A stretch of 64,000 nt of DNA from Apricaphanius iberus (GCA_028564705.1 JAPXFQ010000249.1:2740001-2804000), one strand, 5' to 3'; positions 46,157 through 57,880 are shown, numbered from the stretch's first letter. The notes: generated from the sequence alone by a model not told the origin. Numbers and translations are program-made.

Positions 46157-46208
46157 CTTTCTGAGACCAGATTTCCGAGTGTGCTGTGCAGCATTCAGTA
46201 GGACTGGT

Positions 46209-46992
46209 ATGCCCTGGGCCAGACCCCCAGTGGACCTTCATGCTAGTGCAGCAGAGGCCATGGATCCGTACAGCACAGACGACCACCACTATGAGGGCTC
46301 CCTGTTTCCCACCTCAACCCTCATCCCTGTCACAGTCATATGCATCCTCATCTTCATCATAGGGGTGATGGGCAACACCATGACCATCCTCATCATCCAG
46401 CACTTCAAGGACATGAAGACCACCACCAACCTGTACCTGTCCAGCATGGCAGTGTCTGACCTTGTTATCTTCCTCTGTCTGCCCTTTGACCTCTACCGCC
46501 TGTGGAAATACGTTCCCTGGGTTTTTGGGGAGGCGGTGTGTCGGTTCTACCATTACATCTTTGAGGGCTGCACCTCGGCCACTATCCTTCACATCACCGC
46601 CCTGAGCATTGAGCGCTACCTGGCCATCAGCTTCCCACTCAGGAGCAAGGTCATGGTGACCCGACGCCGCGTCCAGTACATCATCCTCGCACTGTGGGGC
46701 TTTGCCCTGGTCTCTGCAGCCCCCACGCTCTTCCTGGTAGGGGTGGAGTACGACAATGAGACTCACCCCGACTACGACACGGGTCAGTGCAAGCACACCA
46801 GCTACGCCATCAGTTCTGGACAGCTGCACATCATGCTGTGGGTGTCCACCACCTACTTCTTCTGCCCGATGCTCTGTCTCGTCTTCCTTTACGGCTCCAT
46901 AGGGTGCAAGTTGTGGAAAAGCAAAAATGACATGCAGGGGCCCTGCACTCTTGCCCGAGAGAGATCCCACAGACAAACAGTCAAGATCCTAG
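46209..46992 (+). CDS. mlnr: mlnr coding exon 1 (TM1 to TM5 and start of ICL3)
   Basis: The exon starts at 46157 after acceptor ccactgtag; coding begins at 46209 ([10 protein letters not shown]) or 46260 ([10 protein letters not shown]). No in-frame stop separates the exon start from these Met codons. It ends VKIL G|gtgagt at 46992. The 220-codon minus-strand open frame opposite is a shadow. Confidence 0.92.
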
Positions 46993-47448
46993 GTGAGTGA
47001 GTCCTCTTCCAGGCAGAGATAGTATCCAGAAGTTAGTACATCGTCTACCGTATGGAAATACCCGCTTATCCTAGTGGAGGTTGGTGGCGGGTGAGGGTTG
47101 AGCCAGGGAAGCAGTTAAGTTTCAGGGAATTTAACCCTACAGAAGATCAGCCCTGTTAAGCTGAATTTGAAAAAGTGGCTCACTGGCGCTCCTAGCTTCT
47201 TTACTCAAAGGAACACACTCAATCAGTAAAATTGAAGTGTAAAATAAGTAATTTACAGTGTTCCTTCACAGTATGGAAATTAACATTTTTCTCTGGTCTA
47301 GATGAGCATAAAAAACAAGAGTAAAAACAAAACAGGACAAATGTCTTATCTTGCTCATTCAATAAAATCCATCACTCTATTCTTCTAATCATACACCCAC
47401 CCATGCGATTTTTATTCAGTCGCAAACATGATCATCAGTAGGCTACAT

Positions 47449-47543
<95 letters not shown>

Positions 47544-50500
47544 GCCTTGAGTTAGAAAATCGCTTGGGTGTTGTTTTTTTTTCCACCTTCCATGTCTAAA
47601 GTCACTTCACTCATTGTTAGTTTAGCAAGCTTCACGAGAAGTTTAGTCAAGAGTTGTTCATTAACTATTGGTTAACTACACTCTTAAAAACTATAATCAA
47701 TGTTATTTGGGTCATTTTCCTCAGTCATGGTCTAAATATGCGCTGATCCAGCTCTGGCTTGATTTATCACAATAGGGTTGGGTTATTCCAGCAAACTTGG
47801 CTATGTTTTGAACCTAAAATAAATAGCTGCCTAAAAGTGCCCAGTGTTTAAAGTTAAGGTAACCATAGAGTTGGTTAGATTTATAAACCTGGCTTACTAA
47901 ATGGGTAAAATTGTTCAGTTTTATTTATTTTATTTTTCTTAAACAATTATCAGATTACTATCAAACAAATAAATGAATATAATAACCTTACATGTACAAA
48001 GAAATAACCCAGTGGAATTGACAAAACTCCACATTTGCTTTCTAATTAACTAAAGGTAATCCTCACAGAGTTTGCAAAAAAGATTTGTTTCCACACAGTT
48101 TCATCCTAAAACAAACCCCAAACCCACCCTGTAGTCATCCTTATTTCATGCTTTTCATCCCCTAAAACTAAGACAAACAGATTTGGTAATGACGGCATTC
48201 TCATCTTGTCTTTGTAAGGAAAAGGCTTTAAAAGCCGAAATTCACTTGTTTGCACAGTCCGTTTGACTTTCAGCATGGCTGAAGCAATAAAAATACCAAC
48301 GTGACAGAATGGAATCCAGGACTTCTGGTTTTTTGCACTGGTGTCAGAAGCATTATCGAACAGCTCGACAGGCTTACAAACATCCATGTCTCTCGCAGCA
48401 CCACGACGTTCCACTCTTTTGCTCTTGATTTGATGAAGAGGGCTGGTGCCATGTGCTCTGTTGTTGATAGGATCCTGTTAATCAGTCGGTTTAGTCTGAG
48501 GCTAATCATGTCCTGCCATGCTCATACTGATTAGCTTAATTTGAAGCTCTGGTATATTGTGCAGGATGTGAAAGAGCGTAACCACGCCAGAGCATTATTT
48601 CTAAATGTTTCATAAGGATGCATCCCTTTTGAGATGATCACAGTTTTTAGCAGAAAATAAAATAAACAGGTCTCATGACGTCCAATTCACCAAGTCCCAC
48701 CCTAACACCACTGGGTTATCCTCAGAGAGCTATATCAGATGGAGTGGACATTTTCTTGCTATTGCAGTAAATTTGTTTTAAATTTGTGAATCATTCTGCT
48801 GTAAGTCTGGCGTCTTCTCTCTTGGCACACAGTTGTTTTTAACTAATTAGGTCTGACACAAACCTCCCTTTAATTATAGGACTGACATTTATTGTCCCGA
48901 CAGAAATTAGTGCCTCCATTACAAACTGATGATGGTTTTATCTGCAGGGGTTTCTTGATCAATACTGGTGACTCAGTGATTAGCTCACACATCACTCTGG
49001 TCTAGGTTATTTGCTGGGTTTGTGGCGAGCATTTAGTATGCTATGTTGCACAAAAAAAAGAACTGCAGGGTTGCAGCAGGTGGCATTGTTAAGAAAAGTA
49101 CACATACCCCTTGATATTTTGTTTATACATATTAATTGAATAACATGTTTTTTTGGGCTCTTTTTCTTATAATAATCTAAAATCTAAATCAATCTAAGTG
49201 GGATGTGTCTGCATCTGCTGAATAAAAGCATCCCCACAGTATGATGCTACCACGACCAACTTTTACCATTGCTTTGGTGTGTTAAGGGTAATTTTAGTCT
49301 TACAGTAGTTTTCCACAACACATAGCATTTTGCAATAAGTTCAACTTTGAGCCTGTGCTGTTTGCATCATGTCCTAATTGGCTTGTGGCAAACTGTGAAT
49401 GAAACTTCTTATAGCTTTCTTCTTGCAACTGCTCCGTGAAGGCCAGAAATGTGGCATTATAATTTTTTTTTCTTGTGAACAGATCCTCCCATCTGAGTTG
49501 TAAATCTTGGTCCTCTAGTTACCGTGGACTTTATGGCTGTCTCTGTGATAAAGCACCCATTAAGTTGCCTCTCCCTTTATATTGATAGCCCTGTCTTGTT
49601 AGTTTCACAGTTTGAATATTCACTTTTAAATTTTTGAAGAATAAATAAAATAAAAACAGTGCCAACAGCTTTTTATCTGACCTGTTTGCTGTGTTCCTCT
49701 GTGTTCAAAACGCTGCATGTCCACTATTGTTCTCAATCCAGCTTCTGAGGCTTTAACAGAAACGCTGTATTTAGCTCTGCTATGGTTTTAAACTCCATTT
49801 ACCATTGACCAAATTTAGGGGTATCAAAGGAAAGGGGCTGAATGTAAATAATCATCGGTCTTTTCAAGTATTTATTAATAAAATTCAGAATAATGATTAT
49901 GAAGATTTTAAATATTTATCTATTTAGTCTTTTTTGTTTTTACTTTGTGTTCATCTGTCACTATAAAAATCCAGTGTAATACGTTGAAGCGTGTGTTTGA
50001 AATGACAGAATATGCTAAGGTTCAACTTGTATAGACACACAGGCAAGCAGAAAGTGTGTGTTTTGGTATCTTCTACAGAAGATTAACAGACATGTATCCC
50101 TACTGAATGCATATCCAAAGGAATAGCATACATATGGATCTATCATTGAATAAAACATACATCAACAAGTGTCCTAGTAGTTTGAGACGCCTTGGGAAAG
50201 TCAAAAAGTCAAAAAGATTGCTGGGAACGTTGAATAAAACATGTCAGTGAGGTAGCTGGTATTAATATATTGCCAGATAACAGCAGATTTGATTGGAGCA
50301 ATTTGATTCTAATGAAAGTCTAATCTTTCCATTGCTTTATTGCAAACACTGACAAGATGCAACTTATGGCCTTGGGAATTTTTGCCCCTGCGTCTGATAA
50401 GATTAGATAAGGCTTCTGAGCAGAACTAAAAACTAATGAAAAGACACATTAACTACACTGTTGGTACATGAACATGACATCCGTACAGACAAGAGACCTC

Positions 50501-53500
50501 AATCTGAACCCAGGAACTTCTTGCTTCTTTGCACCTTTCTACTGCTCTGCTACCACCTAAAAATGTCTGGTACAACAAACTGCCAAATTTAGTGAACAAA
50601 CAAAATCACAAAGACCAAGTAACACCCTAGAGAAGTTAGGGATAAAGTCCCTTTAGAAGGCAGATCACATAGAGACTACTTTTATTTGGGCATACCATAA
50701 ATTTAACATGTATAGAGAAGTGACCAGGAGAAACCAGTTGTTCAAAGAAGGCCATATCAATCTACACAACAAATGTGGGCAAAAGAAAATAAAAATGTCA
50801 ACTGATAAATTCAAGTTTTTGGCCAAACTTCAAAACACTATATGTACCACCAAAATAACAATATGCTTTGCTTTGAAGGAAATGGTGAAACATGGTAGCA
50901 GCATAATTCTGTGGGAATATTATTTTTTCTATCAAGGATAGGGTAGCTATTCAAGTTGAATGGGAAGCTAGATGGAGCTAGTGGGGCAAAAAAAGTACTT
51001 GGCAGCCATCAATTGTGCAAGTTGCCCCACTTAAAAAGATAAGTGAGACCTGCAGTATTTATCATGGGCACAATTTAACTGTGAGAGATGGAATGTTAAA
51101 AAAAATAAAGGAAATCACATCGCATAATTACAAAAAAAAGTATATTGGTGCAGAAAATAAGCATTTGGTCAATAAGAATGCTTAATAAGGTCCGTAGGTC
51201 TGCACATACTGTAGCTGCGGTTTTGGTCCATTTTTCAATGCAGATGTTCTCTAGAGTGGTGATGTTTTGGGGCTGTTGCTGGGCAACAAAGACATCTACT
51301 CCCTCCACAGATTCTCTACCTTGAAATGCTCTTCATGTAGGTCCAGCTTCATTGCCTGTGCGGCGTATTTGGGATCATTGTCCGGCTGCTGGGAGATCCA
51401 GCAAGGTTTCATCTTCAACACTCTCACAGATGGAAGTTGCTTTTTGCCCAAAGTCCCACGACACATGGCCCAATCCTTTCTGTAACACGGATCAGTCGTC
51501 TTGTCCCCTTTGCAGAAAAGCAGCCCTAAAGGATCATGTTTCGACCTCCATGCTTCACAGCGGGTTTGGTGTTCTCACTCTCCAAAGACGCCGATTATTA
51601 TTTATACCAAAGAGTTCTACTTTGGTCTCTTCTGACCGAAAGGCATTCTCCCAATCCTCCTCTGGGTCATCCAGAAGGTCTATAATAAATTTTAGATGGA
51701 CCAGGAAATGTGGTTGTTTAACCTCAAGTGAGGCTTGATATTATTCCATGATGATGTAGTGTGCTACTAATAGTAACATTTGCTACTGTTGTCCCAGCTC
51801 TCTTCAGGTACTTGTCCAGTTCCCCCAGTGTAGTTCTGGGCTGTCTTTTCACCATTCTTAAAATCATGTGTATCCCACCAGGGAAGATCTTGCGTTGAGC
51901 CCCAAGTCGAGCGAGATCGTCTATTTTCTAATACATGCTCCAACAGTTGATCTAGTTTCACCACACCGCTTGGCTATTGTAGACTGGCCCAACCCAATTT
52001 TGTGCAAGTGTACAATTTTGTCCCTGGTGTCCTTGGACAGGTTGATGTTCTTCATGGTGATGGTTGGAGTCTGACTGTTTCAAGGTTATAACAGGTGTCT
52101 TTTATACAGATGACGAGTTCAAACAGGTGTCACTAATACAGGTAACAATTGTAGGATAGAAGAGCATTGTAAAGAAGAAGTAACAGATTTGTGAGAGCCA
52201 GAATTTTTTGCTTTTTTGTAGGGCGCTAAATACTTATTTTCTGTACCAATATACAAAAATAGATTCTTTGAAGATCATACATTGTGATCCTCTGCATTTG
52301 TTTTTTACATGCTGTCTCTCAAATTGAAGTGTCTGTGAGGAAAATCATTGAACTCTCATCTTTTTAACTGGGACAACTTGCACAATCGGTGGCTGCCAAA
52401 TACTTTGTTACCCCACTGTAAATGAAAGGATAAAAACTGTTAGGTTTTTAGGCTGAAAAAGACTTGAGACCAGAACAGAAGTTCACTTTCCAGCTCTACC
52501 ATAAATATACAGCCATGGTTTCAGCTAATTGGTTAAGCTCAAATTGTCATATGTCAGGATTGCCCAGTCAAAGTCCGGACTGAAATCTATTTAATGTTCC
52601 TCTTCCGATCTAACTTAACTTTATGTATTTTGTAAAAGCAAGTGTGCCAAAAAGAAATCAGTGTCTAGATGTATAAAGCTGATATATACCTACCCCAAAA
52701 CATTTTGCACTATGACTGCAGTTAAATGTGATTCCATATGCATCATTTTTCTTTCTTTTGTACAGTAGTGCACACACTCTATCAAAAAAAATGCAACAAA
52801 TACATTGAAGTTTGTTGTAATAAAGTAACAAAATGTAAAGAAATTCAAGGAATATGAATACTTTTATAAGTCAGTGTGAATAAAAAGCTGAGACATTTTT
52901 TGTTCTTCTGTAATATTATTTTGTATGTTATTATAGGAAGTGGCTTTGGATTACATTTTAACTCTAGAGGGAGAGTTAGCACTTCGGGTTTCAATTTATT
53001 ACCTCGCAGTGTAGGCTAAACTATATTCTTGTTTGCAACCCTGAGAACTTATGCTGAGTGTTTGAGTTAATGACTGAATAAAGCTGGAAACACTGAGCAT
53101 TATTGATGAAATAAACCATCTAACTTCAGCAGTGAATCAAAGAGAAAGCTTATCGTCCTGCTTCCTGTATTCTGACCATTACACAATCTTATTGATTGCT
53201 AAAATGAAAAAGAACTAGTTCTGACCTAAAATTCCAGTAAAAAGTGTTTTTCTAACTTCCTGTGCTGCAGCACTAATTCAAGTTTTTACAAAAGCAGAAG
53301 CAAGAGGACGTCTGCTTCAGGTTCATTATTTTTATTTCTATTTCAGTCAAATAGACTCACATGTTTTGCATGCGATGCTATATCCTTCAGTCACCACCAG
53401 GCGGAAGGTGGCAGGGACTGGAGTCCCATGACTTAGTGCTGTTTAAAGGTTGGATATGCAACATGAGAATAATAGCGACATCTAGTTTATCTAGGTTGTA

Positions 53501-54622
53501 GTTACAACAATAAAAACATAATTCCTGCTGTTGGTTGCCTGGTTCACTGCCAATATGCTCAGTAACCAGCCTGTAGTGCATGTGCCCGGTGAACAATGTA
53601 ATCTAGAGGAGTTCGACCAACTGCTAACGTTAGCAAAGTTAGCAAGTGAGTTAGCTTACCAATCCAGGAGGAATGTCGCTGTTTCTGCCTGTGTTTGATG
53701 CCATGGAAATGTTTTATGTGGGTCCATCTAGTGTAGGCTTCACCCAAATTTACTCTAGTTTCTGTTGTTCTGTGGTCACCCCTCTACTTTATTGTTGGAA
53801 CATAGAGACCATATCTGTCAACCTGCAATGGCGGCCGCCACTGGCTGGTAGATGTAAACGTAATGTCATTGTTGTGCCCTTTTAAAATTAAGATTTTATT
53901 ATATTTTAATTCAAATATAACGGAAATTTGAAAGTAAATGTACTTTGATTCTTAACCCCACTAAAAGCCCCTGTGGAGGAATTATGTTTGTTTTTTATGT
54001 AACTTTTGTATGAAAAAAATCACATATTAATTAGTTAAACCTATCTGTTATATTTTCTGAACTTCTTTTTTTTCTGTAGAAAACACCTTTATTAGAAGAG
54101 TGGAGTTGCATTATTTACCACATGTTTAAGTACTGTGAGACATTTCATGCAGATGAGTCTCGCAGTAAAATAAATCCTTGAAGACTGATTGTTGCTCTTG
54201 AGTTTTTTTTGGCAGTAATTTTATGTGAAGTGTGGAAATTGTTTTCTACCTTCCTTATGTTTCCTCCCCTTACTTCTCAAATACTTGTTCTGATCTACTC
54301 CTTTTGCTTTTCAGTTGTGGTGGTGCTTGCCTTCATCATCTGCTGGCTGCCTTATCACATCGGCAGAAACCTCTTTGCCCAGGTGGACGACTATGAGACA
54401 GCCATGCTGAGCCAGAACTTCAACATGGCTTCCATGGTGCTCTGCTACCTCAGCGCCTCCATCAACCCTGTCGTCTATAACCTCATGTCCCGGAAGTACA
54501 GGGCCGCAGCCAAGCGCCTCTTCCTGCTGCACCAGCGGCCCAGGCAGGCTAGCCGGAGCCAGAGGCAGCTCTGTATGATCGATCATATCTCTGCGCTGAA
54601 TGAAAGCCTCACTGGGGTCTGA
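46209..54622 (+). CDS. mlnr: mlnr, motilin receptor (class A GPCR), two coding exons
   Basis: Joining 46209-46992 and 54315-54622 (intron phase 1, G|gtgagt ... ttttcag|TT) gives 363 residues, or 346 from the second Met (46260), which has the better Kozak context GCCATGG. A rhodopsin-like peptide receptor: TM1 about 37-62 with GN, TM2 about 75-100, Cys111 at the top of TM3 paired with Cys194 in ECL2, Glu119 in TM3 (the acidic residue used for ligand in the ghrelin/motilin group), ERY 135-137 instead of DRY, an N-glycosylation site Asn183-Glu-Thr in ECL2, CWLPYH at 271-276 and NPVVY at 312-316. [22 protein letters not shown] and [12 protein letters not shown] favour motilin receptor over ghrelin receptor, and so does the adjacency to fndc3a. 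ECL2 is short, as in ghrelin receptor and unlike human MLNR. Family role: Gq-coupled sensing of motilin at the plasma membrane. Confidence 0.9.
47451..47543. repeat. (TATC)n tetranucleotide microsatellite
   Basis: Twenty-three uninterrupted TATC units, 93 bp, inside the mlnr intron. The purity suggests high length polymorphism. Confidence 0.97.
49180..49875 (-). mobile_element. Tc1-like transposon relic (reverse orientation)
   Basis: Ordered reverse-strand transposase remnants: gcatccccacagtatgatgc (49227), ggtgtgttaagggtaatttt (49277), cacaacacatagcattttgc (49314), gcaactgctccgtgaaggcc (49426) and taccgtggactttatggctg (49519), then a decayed end with tttaggggtatcaaag (49815). All frames are broken. 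Confidence 0.65.
50977..52420 (-). mobile_element. Near full-length Tc1/mariner element (dead)
   Basis: The ends are long inverted repeats: the left has gtggggcaaa then gtacttggcagccatcaatt; the right, reversed, is cagtggggtaac then gtatttggcagccaccgatt. Similarity continues beyond 60 bp (ttgtgcaagttg, aaaaagat). TA next to the right end fits the Tc1/mariner TA target. The length of about 1.44 kb is normal for a full element. The transposase lies on the minus strand (next entry). Confidence 0.85.
51170..52057 (-). pseudogene. Tc1-like transposase pseudogene
   Basis: Reading the minus strand from 52057: [20 protein letters not shown] and GLGQSTIAK (helix-turn-helix region), then frame breaks and stops. 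Later comes the catalytic neighbourhood with [17 protein letters not shown], where the expected W-S-D-E-T reads R-S-E-E-T, so the second catalytic Asp is Glu, and [12 protein letters not shown] preceded by a stop. At least three frame changes or stops are visible, so it is inactive. The domain order is as in Tc1 transposases. Confidence 0.75.
52800..52882. repeat. Solo Tc1-type terminus
   Basis: acattgaagtttgttgtaat, aagtaacaaaatgt and aaggaatatgaatactttta match the ends of the elements at 15836-16050 and 55930-56040. Confidence 0.5.
53430..53885. mobile_element. Possible MITE with weak TTTAAA-type ends
   Basis: The left end (gtttaaaggttggatatg) and the reversed right end (ttaaaagggcacaac) are loosely similar. 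The interior, at 53390-53880, is distinct in composition, containing cgttagcaaagttagcaag and ggcggccgccactggc. Evidence is weak; it could also be two unrelated fragments. Confidence 0.25.
54315..54622 (+). CDS. mlnr: mlnr coding exon 2 (TM6, TM7, C-tail)
   Basis: The acceptor is ctccttttgcttttcag. It encodes [55 protein letters not shown] and a 34-residue tail ending ALNESLTGV, with TGA at 54620-54622. Helix 8 ([11 protein letters not shown]) is intact. Confidence 0.93.
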
Positions 54623-54848
54623 GTATATTGGTCTTATGTAGGATTCAAAATCAAAAGAGGGATGCCTGGTGAGGATGTGTTGAAAATAGATGTTACATTT
54701 GAGAGGGGAAACAGGGCTCTTCAATGCAAAAAATGATCTGTTACTTCTTAATGGCCTTCTGATTAATATAACTGTCTACAATGTCACAGTATAGTTCTTG
54801 ACATAACTTTATGCATTCAATGTTCAGTATTATAAACCTGCAGAAATA

Positions 54849-54854
54849 ATTAAA
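54849..54854 (+). terminator. mlnr: Possible mlnr poly(A) signal
   Basis: The ATTAAA variant hexamer, 227 bp after the stop, followed by a GT/T-rich stretch (gttatctttgttgcc). It gives a short 3' UTR; alternatives further downstream fall inside transposon sequence. Confidence 0.35.
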
Positions 54855-54974
54855 CTCAGTTATCTTTGTTGCCATTGGCAGAAATGTATGACTGTCATTT
54901 ATAATTGTAACCAGCCTCATGTTGGTGTTTAACTAGATTTCCTGTGATGTACAACGAATTAGGTATATTGGTAA

Positions 54975-56045
54975 ATTGTTGCACCGTTTCATTTTTTGTC
55001 ATGTTACAACCTCAAACTTTTAGCATGTTAAGTCATGCTGTGCAGGCTGCTATCACAGCTGCAAGTCTTTTGGGATATTTTTTAACTTCTCACTTAAGTT
55101 TCCATCTATTATTCTTTACTAAATAGCACACGCTCAGTTAAATTGTTCAAACTGAGTCTGTGAACATGAATTTTTTTGTGTTTCTGCATATTTTTATTTG
55201 GATTTAAGTCAGGACTTTGACTGGGTCAATGTAATATATGGATATCCCTTTATCTAATCCTTTGTATGCTACATCTAGTTGTTAATTTGAGGTTGTTACA
55301 CTTCTGGAAACCTCAAGTCTTTTGAAGTAGATAAGCGACTTTTATCAAGCATCGCCTGTTTAGTTCTACCCTCATAGCATGATACAAGCACTGTCGTGTT
55401 AGTTCATAGACAGGGTGTATTCATGGTGTTGTCTGCAATATTAGTTTAGGTTTCAACCACACACACACATTTATTTGTATGTAGGCCAAAAAGTCTCTTG
55501 TCTCTTCTGATCAGAGCGCCTTCCACATGTTTGCTGTGTCCCCTGCGCAGAATGCAGAAAAAGTCTAAATTAAATTCCCTTTTTTGTGCATTTTTTTTCT
55601 TTTTCTTTTCAGGCTTCCAATTTCAAGCCCAGTCAGACTGGATGTAGAAAAGCATTCCCACACCATGATGCCGCCACCACCAACATGTGTCACCTTAGGT
55701 AAACATCACAGTGTCAGTACAGGGCTAGAACCAAACAACAAATTGGATTATTTGAGATTATTTCAGCTTTCTGTCTTCAAATTATAATTTTTTTTTTAAT
55801 CAGTTCTCTTTCATGTAAGTAGATAAGTGTCAACAAAATCTGCCACATTCGATCTGTTGGAGTGGCCCCACCGAATTAGGGGTGTGTAAATGAAGAGGGC
55901 TAAAAACAAATGAACTAAACACTTTTCAAATTTTTATGGATTAAAAATGTTTAAAAGCATTTAATATTTTTCCCACTTATGTTGTAACATGACAAAACAG
56001 TAAAAATGTGAAGGGGTATAAATACTTTTACGGGGCACTGCATGA
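54975..56045 (-). mobile_element. Tc1-like transposon relic, both ends present
   Basis: The left end has tttttgtcatgttacaacct; the right end has gttgtaacatgacaaaacag then ggtataaatacttttacggg, an inverted match. Internal reverse-strand transposase remnants: ctgcaagtcttttgggatat (55059), gacttttgactggg-like (55214), gatcagagcgccttccacat then gtttgctgtgtcccctgcgc (55510-55550), and caccatgatgccgccaccac (55661). It is interrupted by an AC-repeat at 55459 and by frame breaks. Confidence 0.7.
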
Positions 56046-56160
56046 GGAAATGTTTTTTTTATCTTAATATTTGTTTGAGATTCATAGAAAACAAAGCAAC
56101 ACAATAAAGCTGCTACCAGCAGCTTTTCAATCATGTGGAAACAGAATGCATTTGTATCTG

Positions 56161-56284
56161 TTTGTGTGTGTGTGTGTGTGTGTTTGTGCACGCGCAAATA
56201 AATTAAGTATAAACTTCATAAAAGTAGATTTAAATCAAACAGGGCTCTTTTGGCCTATGAGTGTGCGCGCGTGTGTGTGTGTGT
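56161..56284. repeat. Two (TG)n microsatellites
   Basis: About ten TG units at 56162-56182, and a compound gcgcgcgtgtgtgtgtgtgtg tract at 56263-56284, separated by 80 bp of unique sequence. Confidence 0.85.
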
Positions 56285-57039
56285 GAAACTCTGGTGCCAC
56301 CTGAGTCCTGAGGTCTCAGGCCTGCCGGCTGTCGCATGTTATCTGTCATGGCTATTATATTAAATCTTCTCTGGATTAGATATATGCCACCAGCCAACAT
56401 CCCTGCATCACTATATTCAAAGTAACAGCTGCCCTCTGTGCTTTTTAAAGAGAAACAAAAAGGCTTTGCAACATCACATCACTTTGGACAATATATCTGT
56501 TCAATTAGAAATTGAGGTCTTTTGTATCTCATCTGCTCCTAACAAAGGTATAATGTTTGAATTACGTTTTCAACCTCAAACTTTCTTTTTTTGATGTGCT
56601 GCCTGTCATGTCTTGCTTATTTGTAAGGACCTGTCAGAATTTAGTTGATGAATAATCAGACCGTGGTTTGCACAAATACAAAGAGACATAGTTGCTCTAG
56701 GCTGACTCAGCCACTTTTTTGTCGTTGTTTTATTTTAAAATAGTCATTCGTCTCTGTTCCAAGTTGAAGAAGCTCGTTAAAGCTCATATCTTACGGCAGA
56801 CTAACCTGACATCACCCAGGGGAAAGATCAACAAGCAGCACAACTCCTCTCTGGGTTGTTTGCTTTTTACGGATAATGAAGAGCTTCTACAAGTGGTTTG
56901 TCGATATAGCAGCCCTGGAGCATTCTTAAAAACCCTCTAGTTCTTTCAGCTTGTTTGATTCTGCTTTAATTTTAAATACAAAACTTGTCAGAAAAAAACA
57001 TGCTAATTTACATACGCATGCATTGCATAAAGATACATC

Positions 57040-57880
57040 TTTAAGAATGTGTGTGAAAAAGTAATTTCCCTCCTTGTTTAATAATTAATTAACTGTTATT
57101 AACCACAAGTTCTTGAAAGCTGAGTTTAATTTAACTGATAACACTTGTAGTACCACTTAATCACTTGAACAGAAACTGACGGACAGCTGGAAGAAGGCTA
57201 CAAGCTCCCAGAATACAACACAGCTTGCCCTGATCTAAACAACTTAAAGAACAGATGATGAAACAGTTTAACTGACTCGTATTAGCAGGATTAAAAAGCA
57301 ATTTCTATTGTTTTGGGACACCACAGAACCCAAAAGAAAGCCAGTATCAAAATGTGGAGAGAAGATGTAATAGTGGTGAACCTTTCCCAAGGAGCAGCAC
57401 CGTCAACTCATCCATGAGATCACAAACGAAGCAAGAAGATAAAAGCTGAATGCTTTTATTTGGGTTAGTTAGGGTCAGTTGGTACAATAGTTGTTATAAC
57501 GTACCAGAACATAGAACATATTTATATTTCTGAACATATTTGTGAGCACAACTCCTGCCAGTGTTCACTGAAAACTCTGTATCGAGAAAGGCTTTTCCTT
57601 AATTTTTCTCAAATTCCATTGAAACATTTGGGATGTCCAACTCCTTACTAACAAAATAATTACTGACAAGCAAGTGCTAAATCGGTTTAGTGTGAAACAA
57701 AGAATGACTATGAGGAATCCCCCACTCATTGCCATTGCTAAATATGGTGGAGGATCTCTGATGCTGTGAGCCTATTTTACATTCAAAGTCCCTGGTGAAC
57801 CATGTTAGAGTGGAAGGTATCTGTAACACTTTACATCAAACAATCTGTGGTTTTAGCTTGAAAGAGTGTTACAGGTATTT
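57040..57880 (+). mobile_element. Second-family Tc1-like relic, + orientation
   Basis: Ordered transposon words: gtgtgaaaaagtaatttccc (57050), cagaatacaacacagcttgc (57211), gatctaaacaacttaaagaa (57233), attgttttgggacaccacag (57308), aatagtggtgaacctttccc (57370) and ctcatccatgagatcacaaa (57407). Typical of a fish Tc1-like family distinct from those at 49180 and 50977. It is internally deleted with no open frame. Confidence 0.6.

Larger units (their letters stand above)
46993..54314. other. mlnr: mlnr intron, 7.3 kb, repeat-filled
   Basis: A phase-1 intron at the position used by ghrelin/motilin receptors, between TM5/ICL3 and TM6. It contains a (TATC)n array (47451-47543), Tc1-like relics at 49180-49870 and 50977-52420, a solo Tc1 terminus at 52800-52880 and a candidate MITE at 53430-53885. 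47544-49180 shows nothing identifiable. Confidence 0.7.

Noticed and set aside
46050..46208. N-terminal extension of mlnr from an upstream Met
   Set aside because: The segment before 46157 is intronic by its polypyrimidine tract and ctgtag acceptor; it has no receptor similarity.
46314..46976. 220-codon open frame on the minus strand
   Set aside because: It lies exactly opposite the mlnr coding exon, has no recognisable domain and arises from codon bias of the real gene.
51352..51738. 128-codon + strand open frame
   Set aside because: Antisense of a dead Tc1 transposase; the real coding sense is minus.
46209..54622. Ghrelin receptor (ghsr) as the identity
   Set aside because: ECL2 is ghsr-like, but the transmembrane and ICL3 residues fit motilin receptor better and the neighbour is fndc3a, not fndc3b.
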